Assembly: GCA_013815485.1 (NCBI GenBank)
Contig: JACDGB010000026.1
Location: 1-11,008 of the forward strand
Length of the DNA stretch: 11,008 nucleotides
Reading direction: 5' to 3'
From: Rubrobacter sp.
GTDB lineage: Bacteria; Actinomycetota; Rubrobacteria; Rubrobacterales; Rubrobacteraceae
The notes under the pieces are model-generated. The model did not search any database, had not been told where the DNA came from, and saw only the letters and a program-made list of their open reading frames with translations. The translations under genes and the position numbers were made by a program. Below are positions 1 to 6,147 of the stretch, in pieces. Position 1 is the first letter of the stretch. The number at the start of each line of letters is the position of its first letter.

Positions 1-734
<734 letters not shown>

Positions 735-740
735 AACTCG

Positions 741-756
741 CCCCACCGAAGTGGAG
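741..756 (-). other. UUCG hairpin just upstream of 16S
   Basis: On the minus strand CTCCAC-TTCG-GTGGGG folds into a 6 bp stem (one U-G pair) with a very stable UUCG tetraloop, flanked by AACT/AGTT that can extend the pairing. It ends about 6 nt from the predicted mature 16S 5' end and probably belongs to the maturation region. Confidence 0.55.
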
Positions 757-787
757 CTGAAGTTAAATTTGCGCGGGCGCCACCCGC

Positions 788-827
788 TTGACGATCCGCA
801 TTTCACTCTCGGATCGCAAAGAGTCAA
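788..827 (-). other. Leader stem-loop enclosing boxA-like site
   Basis: On the minus strand CGATCCG (complement of 810-816) pairs perfectly with CGGATCG (complement of 792-798) around an 11 nt loop. An outer TTGA/TCAA pairing (824-827 with 788-791) flanks a one-sided bulge. The structure could be part of the pre-16S folding or RNase III region, but the 3' partner of any long processing stalk lies outside the window. Confidence 0.5.
817..826 (-). promoter_or_regulatory. Candidate boxA antitermination element
   Basis: The minus strand reads TGACTCTTTG, close to the rrn boxA consensus TGCTCTTTA. It falls in the bulged strand of the stem-loop at 788-827. In rRNA leaders boxA binds NusB/NusE to load the antitermination complex. 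The assignment rests on sequence similarity and location only. Confidence 0.4.
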
Positions 828-875
828 CCTCGGCGTAATGACGGGTTCACCTATCACTACTTGGTCTTTCGCTGC

Positions 876-891
876 TATTCAGTTTTCAAGG
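876..891 (-). promoter_or_regulatory. Conserved pre-rRNA motif CCTTGAAAACTGAATA
   Basis: The minus strand reads CCTTGAAAACTGAATA. Sequences of this form (CTTTGAAAACTGAATA-like) recur in rRNA operon leaders and 16S-23S spacers of Gram-positive bacteria, next to boxA or processing signals. It supports the assignment of this region as rRNA leader. Its exact role here is unknown. Confidence 0.5.
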
Positions 892-951
892 CCTCAGGCT
901 CCTTGCCTCTCGGCGGAGCTTGCGGAGAACAAAACCTCCGGGGACTGAAAC

Positions 952-969
952 GCCCGCCTTTCGGCGGGC
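952..969 (-). other. Terminator-like GAAA hairpin in rRNA leader
   Basis: On the minus strand a perfect 7 bp GC-rich stem GCCCGCC/GGCGGGC is closed by a GAAA tetraloop and followed by GTTTCAG. It resembles an intrinsic terminator stem with a poor U-tract. In an rRNA leader it might act as a pause or attenuation site that antitermination must overcome, or simply as a structural pre-rRNA helix. The hairpin is seen directly; the function is inferred. Confidence 0.55.
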
Positions 970-979
970 CCGGTCAACA

Positions 980-998
980 CTCCCACGTTTGTGGGGAG
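980..998 (-). other. Leader hairpin, GC-rich
   Basis: On the minus strand CTCCCCAC-AAAC-GTGGGAG forms a 7 bp stem with one bulged C. It lies directly upstream of the hairpin at 952-969, so the two would stack in tandem in the pre-rRNA. Confidence 0.5.
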
Positions 999-1048
999 GC
1001 TTACCTTGCGCGTCCCTGCTTGGTTGTCAAGTCGTTCTCCAACATCAG

Positions 1049-1083
1049 CTCCAGAAGTATACCACCTGCCGATCGGGTGTCAA
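1049..1083 (-). promoter_or_regulatory. rrn proximal promoter P2
   Basis: A second near-consensus promoter reads toward the 16S gene: perfect -35 TTGACA (complement of 1078-1083), 16 bp spacer, -10 TATACT (complement of 1056-1061). Transcription should start near 1049-1051, about 315 nt before the mature 16S end. Tandem rrn promoters are common in bacteria. A further TTGACA (complement of 1025-1030) has no credible -10 at the right spacing. Confidence 0.75.
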
Positions 1084-1145
1084 ACCTTCGCGGACTCAGT
1101 TTCTGGCGGCCTTCCGCCCCACTGATGCGCCGATTTCCAAACCGA

Positions 1146-1181
1146 CGATGGCGATTATAGCGGCACTGCGAGGAAGATCAA
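1146..1181 (-). promoter_or_regulatory. rrn distal promoter P1
   Basis: A sigma70/SigA-type promoter reads toward the 16S gene. The -35 is TTGATC (complement of 1176-1181), followed by a 16 bp spacer and a perfect -10 TATAAT (complement of 1154-1159). Transcription should start near 1146-1149. The -35 box sits about 40 bp past the tyrS stop codon and overlaps the right arm of the inverted repeat that follows tyrS. Confidence 0.75.
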
Positions 1182-1222
1182 GGCACTACCGAGGTTTCTT
1201 TCGGTGGCTGGCAGTGGTGCCT
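1181..1222 (-). repeat. Imperfect inverted repeat after tyrS stop
   Basis: The arms are AGGCAC..TGCC and GGTAGTGCCT on the minus strand; they pair with a three-base bulge and one G-U pair around a loop of about 20 nt. The left arm overlaps the tyrS stop codon. It could be a weak tyrS terminator, but no T-run follows. Its right arm runs into the P1 -35 box. Confidence 0.4.
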
Positions 1223-2393
1223 ACTCCGAACTCACGAGCCGGGCGTAGCGACGCTTGCCGACTTGAAGAACCACGCCGTCCAGGACGGCGGTCTTCAGGG
1301 AAAGTTGTTCGTTCCGGACCACCTCTCCGTCTAGCCGCACGGCACCGCCCCGAAGGAAACGGCGGGCCTCCCCGTTGGTCTTGGCGAAACCGGCGCGGGT
1401 TACTAGGTCCACGATCCAAACTTCCGCGTCCGGCGGCAAACGCACCTCCGGCGCATCTTCCGGTATGCCTCGACCGGTTACGGTGTCGAAGTGCTTCTCC
1501 GCGATGGCGACAGCATTGTCATCGTGGAAGGCGCGCACTACGGAGCGAGCCAGCTCGCGTTTCTGCTCCACGGGTGGAGCCTCGGGAGGTTCGCGGTCCA
1601 GGATCAGGCGGTAGTAATCGCGCATGAGAGGGTCGGGGATGCTCATGGTCTTGCCGAACATCTCGCCTGGCGGGTCGGTGACGCCGATGTAATTGCCGAG
1701 GGATTTACTCATCTTCTTCTCGCCGTCGGCGCCGACGAGGAGCGGCGTGGTGAGCACGCACTGGGGCATCTTGCCGTAATACTCCATGACGTGACGGCCC
1801 ATTAGCAGATTGTAGAGTTGGTCGGTGCCGCCGAGTTCCACGTCGGCGTCAGTGGCCACGGAGTCGTATGCCTGCATCAGGGGGTAGAGGAGCTCGGTGA
1901 GGGAGATAGCGTCTCCGGCGGCGAATCGTTTGCTGAAATCGTCGCGCTCCAGGACGCGGGCCACGGTGGTTGCGCGGGTGAGATGGATGATGTCAGCGAG
2001 CGAGAGCGGCGCGAGCCACTCGGAGTTGTGGCGCACTTCGGTTCGCTGGCGGTCGAGGATGAGGTATGCCTGATCCAGGTACGTGCGGGTGTTCGCTTCG
2101 ATCTCTTCTGGCGTGAGGATGGGACGGGTCTTCGAACGTCCTGAAGGATCGCCGACTCTGGCCGTGTAGTCCCCGATCACGAGCACGGCGGTGTGTCCGA
2201 GCCGCTGGAATTGCCGAAGTTTCCGGAGCACCACCGCGAATCCCAGGTGGATGTCTGGGGCCGTTGGGTCTATGCCGAGTTTGACCCGAAGTTCTTTGCC
2301 GCTTTTCAGGCGGCGGTCGAGTTCGTCCCTGGGGACGGCGTCAACGGCGTTGTCGTAGATCCGGCGAACGTGTTCAGATCCGGAGTCCATCAA
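1221..2393 (-). CDS. tyrS: Tyrosyl-tRNA synthetase (type 2, KMSKS form)
   Basis: This cytoplasmic class I aminoacyl-tRNA synthetase joins tyrosine to tRNA-Tyr using ATP. The 390-residue length suits the family. The HIGH motif appears as HLGF (residues 49-52), the tyrosine-pocket segment as ELGGTDQLYN (186-195), and the second signature as canonical KMSKS (227-231). This places it with the TyrRS type that keeps KMSKS, unlike the KFGKT form of E. coli and Geobacillus TyrS. An S4-like RNA-binding domain fills about 325-388. The start is TTG at 2393 or the adjacent ATG at 2390; a GAGGGGG stretch near 2405-2411 lies rather far upstream to act as ribosome-binding site. The gene is divergent from the penicillin-binding protein gene and is followed directly by the rrn promoters. 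No T-box leader can fit in the 46-64 bp gap. Confidence 0.96.
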   Translation of the reverse strand: MMDSGSEHVRRIYDNAVDAVPRDELDRRLKSGKELRVKLGIDPTAPDIHLGFAVVLRKLRQFQRLGHTAVLVIGDYTARVGDPSGRSKTRPILTPEEIEANTRTYLDQAYLILDRQRTEVRHNSEWLAPLSLADIIHLTRATTVARVLERDDFSKRFAAGDAISLTELLYPLMQAYDSVATDADVELGGTDQLYNLLMGRHVMEYYGKMPQCVLTTPLLVGADGEKKMSKSLGNYIGVTDPPGEMFGKTMSIPDPLMRDYYRLILDREPPEAPPVEQKRELARSVVRAFHDDNAVAIAEKHFDTVTGRGIPEDAPEVRLPPDAEVWIVDLVTRAGFAKTNGEARRFLRGGAVRLDGEVVRNEQLSLKTAVLDGVVLQVGKRRYARLVSSE

Positions 2394-2421
2394 CCGGGCA
2401 CAACCCCCTCGTGTCTAAAGT

Positions 2422-2431
2422 GGAACGTTCC
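2422..2431. promoter_or_regulatory. Perfect palindrome GGAACGTTCC in divergent gap
   Basis: A perfect 10 bp palindrome sits between tyrS and the penicillin-binding protein gene, about 12 bp upstream of the latter's putative -10 box. A dimeric regulator could bind it. It is not a LexA box, because the GAAC and GTTC halves have no spacer. A role is speculative and chance is possible. Confidence 0.25.
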
Positions 2432-2439
2432 GGCGGCTA

Positions 2440-4614
2440 GTGTACTATAGGTTTTCGATGGCTCGAACATCCCAGAGAAGCGGGACGAAGAACACCCGAC
2501 GCTCGGGGCCGGGAAGGCCGAAACAGTCGGCTTCCGGCTCCGGGAAGCGGCGGCTGAACTTACGCGAGATCAAGTCGAAAATACTGCGTGCTATCGGCGT
2601 GTTCCTCCTGTGCGTGATGGTCGCCGCCATCGGGTTCGCAACCGGAAGTTACATAGGGGTCGTGAAGATAGTGGATGGACTAGACGAGCCAGACCGCATC
2701 TCGACGCACCCGACGTACATATACTCGGCGCCGCTCGGTGACACTGAGGGCTCGCGGCGCGTGATCGGAACTCTATTTCAGGGCCAGAACCGCGAGACGG
2801 CCTCCAAAGACGAGATGCCCCTGAGCCTATTGAACGCGCTGGTCGCCAAAGAGGACGAGCGGTTCAGAACGCACGGCGGCGTGGACGCACTGGGCATTAT
2901 GCGTGCCTTGTATGTAGACATCCGGGCGGGCGAGGCCGTGGAGGGAGCGAGCACCATCACGCAGCAATATGTGAGGAACGCCTACCTCTCACAGGACCGC
3001 TCCATCTCCCGCAAGGTCAAGGAAGCCCTGATAGCTATAGAGATCGAGCGCGTCAAGCCCTCGAAGGACGACATCCTGGTTGACTACATGAACGTCGTGT
3101 ATTTCGGCAACAACGCCTACGGGGCGGCCGCTGCCGCCGAGACGTATTTCGACAAGTCCGTGGAGGATTTGACCATCGCGGAATCCGCGACGCTGGTGGG
3201 GCTTCTGTGGTCTCCATCCACGCTCGGAGAGGACCGGGAAGAAGCGCGCCATCAACGCGACCTGGTGCTCAGGAAGATGTTCGACACCGGATACATCACC
3301 GAGCAGGATTACACAGGGGCTCTGGATCAAGAACTCCCGGAGGAGTGGCCGATGGCGCCGCTGGTCGAGTCCGGGCTCGGAGGTCCCGCGTTCACCCGCG
3401 ACTTCGCTGAGATGGCGCAGGATGAGCTGGTCGAGAAGTACGGCGCGAACACGATCTATCAGGGCGGGCTGAACGTGTACACGACCCTCGATCTCGAAGC
3501 GCAGGTCGCGGCTCAGGATATCGTCTATGGCACCTCCGGCTACCTGCCCAACCCGCAGGACCCCGAGGTTGCGCTCGTCTCCACGGAACCCGAGACTGGC
3601 TTCGTCAGGACGATGCTCGGAAACCGGGATCAGGACTCGCAGTTCAGCCTGGCGACCCAGGGACGTCGGCAGCCCGGAAGCTCCGTCAAGCCGTTCGCCT
3701 TGATCGCCGCGCTTGAGCAAGGCATTGACCCGGATACCGAGTTCGTCTCGGAGACAAAGGTTTATCAGGTGGACGTCGGGACGGGCAGGCCGGAGAAATG
3801 GAAGGTCAGGAACTACGATGGCATCGAGCGCGGTGAGATCTCCCTGAAAGAGGCTCTCTGGCAATCGGACAACACGGTCTTCACGGATCTGGTAATGAAC
3901 GACAACGACAGGGGACTGGAGAACGGTCCCGAGAAGGTCGCGGAGGTAGCCGGGAGGCTCGGCGTCACGGCGGACTTCGGGGAACATCCGCACCCTTCGA
4001 TAGCCCTCGGCGCACAGGAAGTCTCGCCGATGGACATGGCTACAGCGTACGCGACAATAGCCAACGGCGGAGAACGAATGGAGCCGACAACTATTTTGCG
4101 GGTCACGACGAATCGGGGAGATCAGGGAGAGAAGGTGATCTATGAAGCTCCTAAAAACCCCGAAGGCGAGCAGGTTATAGAGCCAGAGATCGCCTCTCAA
4201 GCAACTGAAATCATGATCGGGGACGTGACAGAGGGCATCGCCCGGAAGGCCGCCTTGAAGTCCCAGCCGGTGGCCGGGAAGACGGGGACGAGCGAGAACT
4301 TCTTCGACGCCTGGTTCATCGGGTACACGCCGCACATGGTCACCGGAGTCTGGATGGGATACGCGGAGGGCGGGGAGACACTTGAGTACGTCCTCGATTA
4401 CTCACGCGAACTGAACGGTCTCGCGGGAGGCATCAACCCAGCGGAGATCTGGAGCACGTACTCGCAGGACACACTCGCCGGAGAGCCCGTCCGCGAGTTC
4501 GAGGGCGTGGACATGACGCTGGAGGAGCAGATGCGCGGCCCCGAAGACAGCCCGAAACCGGAGGCTACGCCCGCGGACGAGCGTACTCGGAACGCTCCAG
4601 CCCGCGCCCGCTGA
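2440..4614 (+). CDS. Class A penicillin-binding protein (bifunctional)
   Basis: This bifunctional peptidoglycan synthase polymerises lipid II and cross-links the stem peptides outside the membrane. Counting from the ATG at 2458 (718 residues), a basic cytoplasmic tail (1-41) precedes one membrane helix (about 42-70). The GT51 glycosyltransferase domain follows: EDERFRTHGG (132-141, catalytic Glu132), GASTITQQYVRN (163-174) and RKVKE (185-189). The transpeptidase domain has SSVK (408-411, nucleophile Ser408), SDN (470-472) and KTGTS (608-612), so both activities look intact. A Pro/Glu/Arg-rich tail ends the protein and overlaps the converging glycosylase gene by 50 bp. The open frame also allows GTG at 2440 (six more residues), but ATG 2458 fits the promoter better. 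It resembles PonA/PBP1a; which paralogue cannot be told. Confidence 0.94.
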   Translation: MYYRFSMARTSQRSGTKNTRRSGPGRPKQSASGSGKRRLNLREIKSKILRAIGVFLLCVMVAAIGFATGSYIGVVKIVDGLDEPDRISTHPTYIYSAPLGDTEGSRRVIGTLFQGQNRETASKDEMPLSLLNALVAKEDERFRTHGGVDALGIMRALYVDIRAGEAVEGASTITQQYVRNAYLSQDRSISRKVKEALIAIEIERVKPSKDDILVDYMNVVYFGNNAYGAAAAAETYFDKSVEDLTIAESATLVGLLWSPSTLGEDREEARHQRDLVLRKMFDTGYITEQDYTGALDQELPEEWPMAPLVESGLGGPAFTRDFAEMAQDELVEKYGANTIYQGGLNVYTTLDLEAQVAAQDIVYGTSGYLPNPQDPEVALVSTEPETGFVRTMLGNRDQDSQFSLATQGRRQPGSSVKPFALIAALEQGIDPDTEFVSETKVYQVDVGTGRPEKWKVRNYDGIERGEISLKEALWQSDNTVFTDLVMNDNDRGLENGPEKVAEVAGRLGVTADFGEHPHPSIALGAQEVSPMDMATAYATIANGGERMEPTTILRVTTNRGDQGEKVIYEAPKNPEGEQVIEPEIASQATEIMIGDVTEGIARKAALKSQPVAGKTGTSENFFDAWFIGYTPHMVTGVWMGYAEGGETLEYVLDYSRELNGLAGGINPAEIWSTYSQDTLAGEPVREFEGVDMTLEEQMRGPEDSPKPEATPADERTRNAPARAR
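2443..2458 (+). promoter_or_regulatory. Putative leaderless promoter of the PBP gene
   Basis: TACTAT at 2443-2448 (or overlapping TATAGG at 2446-2451) resembles a -10 box and ends 6-9 bases before the ATG at 2458, so transcription would begin at or next to the start codon. The -35 match is poor (GTGGAA at 2420-2425 with a 17 bp spacer). No Shine-Dalgarno sequence precedes the ATG, which agrees with leaderless translation. Confidence 0.4.
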
Positions 4615-5197
4615 TGACCTTCGGACGCACGGAGACGTTGGGATCTCCGAGGACGAGGTAGCGATACGGGAGATCCACGCCCCGGCTGATGCCAATGCGG
4701 GTGGTGGCGACGATTTCTGCCTCCAGCGGGTCACCGTGGCGAATGGTGAGCGGAGATCTCGTCAGGTCATGGGCGTCGTGGTTCATCTCTATGCCCAACG
4801 CCTGAGTCAACTTGCCTGGTCCAGTGCAGAGATCGGACCTCCCACGGCGATCCGCCATCAAATCGCCGCCTTCCAGCGGCCCGAGCGCGCGTATGAGAAC
4901 GGCGCTGCCTCGTCCTTCCTCCTCGCAGACGACGTTGAGAAGAGTGTGAATGCCGTAGGAGCGATAGACGTATGCCAGGCCCGCGCCCGAAAACATGGTG
5001 CGGTTTCGCATGGTTGGTCCATTGTAGGCGTGACATGCCGGGTCATCCGCGCACAGATACGCCTCCGTCTCTACTATGACGCCTGAGGCGATGCCTTCGG
5101 TAGTCTCGTGGACGAGGACGCATCCCAGGAGATCTACCGCCACATCGCGGGGATCTCTGTCGTAGAAGGAACGTTTCAGGGTTTCTTTGCGGCTCAC
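4565..5197 (-). CDS. DNA-3-methyladenine glycosylase (AAG/MPG family)
   Basis: This monofunctional base-excision repair glycosylase removes 3-methyladenine and other alkylated or deaminated purines from DNA. Residues known from human AAG can be matched by spacing: catalytic Glu in VETEAYL (Glu45), Tyr47, His56, the YVYRSYG pair Tyr78/Tyr81, Asn88 in LLNVV, and Arg103 in LIRAL. CTGPGKLTQALGI (124-136) and PYRYLVLGDP (177-186) are also typical. At 210 residues it is a normal bacterial length. The start is GTG at 5197, which overlaps the upstream gene's TGA stop (GTGA), implying translational coupling. The last 17 or so residues extend past the conserved end and are encoded opposite the tail of the penicillin-binding protein gene. 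Confidence 0.95.
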   Translation of the reverse strand: MSRKETLKRSFYDRDPRDVAVDLLGCVLVHETTEGIASGVIVETEAYLCADDPACHAYNGPTMRNRTMFSGAGLAYVYRSYGIHTLLNVVCEEEGRGSAVLIRALGPLEGGDLMADRRGRSDLCTGPGKLTQALGIEMNHDAHDLTRSPLTIRHGDPLEAEIVATTRIGISRGVDLPYRYLVLGDPNVSVRPKVISGRGLERSEYARPRA

Positions 5198-5532
5198 TCC
5201 CCAGTGAGTTCCGTGATCCGGCGAGATAGCTGATCGAGGTCGAGGCCGGCCTCGGAGCGGATGGAGGATTTCAGCAGCGGCCTGACCTGCCCGATCTGGA
5301 CTTGAAGCTCCCGAAGTAGCTCGATAGAACCGCTCTCCGGGCCGACCATGTCACGCAGGATGGTGTTCTCCGTGCGTCCGGCCACCATAGGGTCGCGGAC
5401 ATTCTCCACGTAGACCAGCGTGCGGCGTCCGCTTCCCCTATCGTCCTCGATAGGGACGAGGGCCACGATCCTGTCGGAACGCACGAATTTGCCAAAGCCC
5501 AAAGGAACGAGACGATCTGGGATTACCTTCAC
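5194..5532 (-). CDS. DUF370/RemA-like small protein
   Basis: The first 62 residues of this 112-residue protein resemble the DUF370/RemA family. LGFGKFVRSDRIVALVP (11-27) matches the family pattern IGFGN.V...RIVAIV.P, and DPMVAGRTENTILRD (47-61) corresponds to the family's IDATYGRRTRAVII.D segment. RemA of Bacillus is a DNA-binding regulator of biofilm matrix genes, and relatives often sit beside gmk. This copy is instead coupled to a DNA glycosylase. Residues 68-112 form an extra, probably helical tail; RemA itself is about 90 residues. The start is GTG at 5532, with no ribosome-binding site and a TAAAAT box just upstream. The family call rests on visual similarity; the function here is unknown. 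Confidence 0.7.
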   Translation of the reverse strand: MKVIPDRLVPLGFGKFVRSDRIVALVPIEDDRGSGRRTLVYVENVRDPMVAGRTENTILRDMVGPESGSIELLRELQVQIGQVRPLLKSSIRSEAGLDLDQLSRRITELTGE

Positions 5533-5547
5533 AATAACGAGATTTTA
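5533..5547 (-). promoter_or_regulatory. Putative leaderless promoter, RemA-like/glycosylase unit
   Basis: TAAAAT (complement of 5542-5547) is a likely -10 box ending 9 bases before the GTG start at 5532, so the 5' UTR would be nil or a few bases. No convincing -35 and no Shine-Dalgarno are present. Confidence 0.4.
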
Positions 5548-5573
5548 ACATAGCGCCTCGCCATTAAACCCGA

Positions 5574-5587
5574 TATATTCGTCCCCA
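5574..5587 (+). promoter_or_regulatory. Putative leaderless promoter of the GNAT gene
   Basis: TATATT at 5574-5579 is a good -10 box placed 7 bases before the ATG at 5587, so transcription is expected to start at the A of the start codon. No Shine-Dalgarno is seen (the bases before ATG are GTCCCC). The 54 bp divergent gap (5533-5586) is AT-rich and has to hold promoters for both directions. Confidence 0.45.
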
Positions 5588-6147
5588 TGAAGCTGTCGGC
5601 CAAAGCCATGAGACTCGAAGGCGATCGGGTGGAGCTTCGGCGCCACGTCAGCAGGAACTACCCGCTCTACGGCGAATGGTACGAGGACCCGGAGGTCTGG
5701 CGACTGACGAGTTGGGCATCGGCGCCCCTCGGCGTGAAGGCGGTCCAGCGGCTCTTCGAGGAGCGCGAGATGTCAAGGACCGACGACTCGTTCGCCATCT
5801 TCCGAAAGGGCGAGCGCGACCCAATCGGCATAATCAGCCTGATAAACCTCAGCGAGGCGCACGCCTCGGCGGATCTATCAATCATCGTGGGCCGCCCCGA
5901 GGACCGGGACAAAGGCTACGGCGCAGAGGCCATCGAGGCTGTGCTCGGGTACGGCTTCGAGAAACTGAAGCTGCACCGCATTGGCCTGAGCGTCTTCGAT
6001 TTCAATGGGATTGCGATATCTGCCTACGAGAAGCTCGGCTTCCGCGAAGAGGGGCGGATGAGGCAGGCGATCAAACGCGACCACGCCTTTCATGACGCGA
6101 TCCTCATGAGCATCCTGAGTTCCGAATGGCAGAGTCGCCGGGGCTAA
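5587..6147 (+). CDS. GNAT N-acetyltransferase (RimJ/RimL-like)
   Basis: This 186-residue acetyltransferase of the GNAT fold transfers acetyl from acetyl-CoA to an amine; the substrate is not evident. The acetyl-CoA pyrophosphate-binding loop is visible as RPEDRDKGYGAEA (103-115, R..G.G pattern). It is followed by GFEKLKLHRIGLSVFDFN (123-140) and the C-terminal SAYEKLGFREEGRMRQAI (145-162), both typical of the RimJ/RimL branch that includes ribosomal-protein and antibiotic acetyltransferases. ATG 5587 is preferred over the internal ATG at 5608 because of the -10 box spacing. The TAA stop overlaps the pheT stop on the other strand. A peptide or small-molecule target is equally possible. Confidence 0.9.
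   Translation: MKLSAKAMRLEGDRVELRRHVSRNYPLYGEWYEDPEVWRLTSWASAPLGVKAVQRLFEEREMSRTDDSFAIFRKGERDPIGIISLINLSEAHASADLSIIVGRPEDRDKGYGAEAIEAVLGYGFEKLKLHRIGLSVFDFNGIAISAYEKLGFREEGRMRQAIKRDHAFHDAILMSILSSEWQSRRG

Larger units (their letters stand above)
735..1145 (-). other. 16S rRNA leader (pre-rRNA 5' spacer)
   Basis: This transcribed, non-coding leader lies between the rrn promoters and the mature 16S 5' end, about 410 nt long from the distal promoter. It contains a chain of hairpins (near 741-756, 788-827, 952-969 and 980-998), a boxA-like site and an A-rich motif typical of Gram-positive pre-rRNA; these are listed separately. No tRNA gene is seen in it. Open frames crossing it do not resemble known proteins and overlap strong rRNA promoter sequences, so they are treated as chance frames. 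Confidence 0.75.

Noticed and set aside
1002..1030. Third rrn promoter with TTGACA at the complement of 1025-1030
   Set aside because: No acceptable -10 box occurs 16-19 bp downstream (AAGGTA or AGGTAA only).
920..1627. Plus-strand 235-codon open frame across the rrn leader and tyrS 3' end
   Set aside because: It crosses two strong rRNA promoters and is antisense to a conserved tyrS segment; the Arg/Pro-rich translation is typical of a GC-rich shadow frame.
2394..2460. T-box riboswitch upstream of tyrS
   Set aside because: The divergent gap is far too short for a T-box leader, and no T-box motif is visible.
2989..4335. Minus-strand 448-codon open frame opposite the PBP gene
   Set aside because: It is antisense to intact transpeptidase and glycosyltransferase motifs, and its translation shows no recognisable domain.
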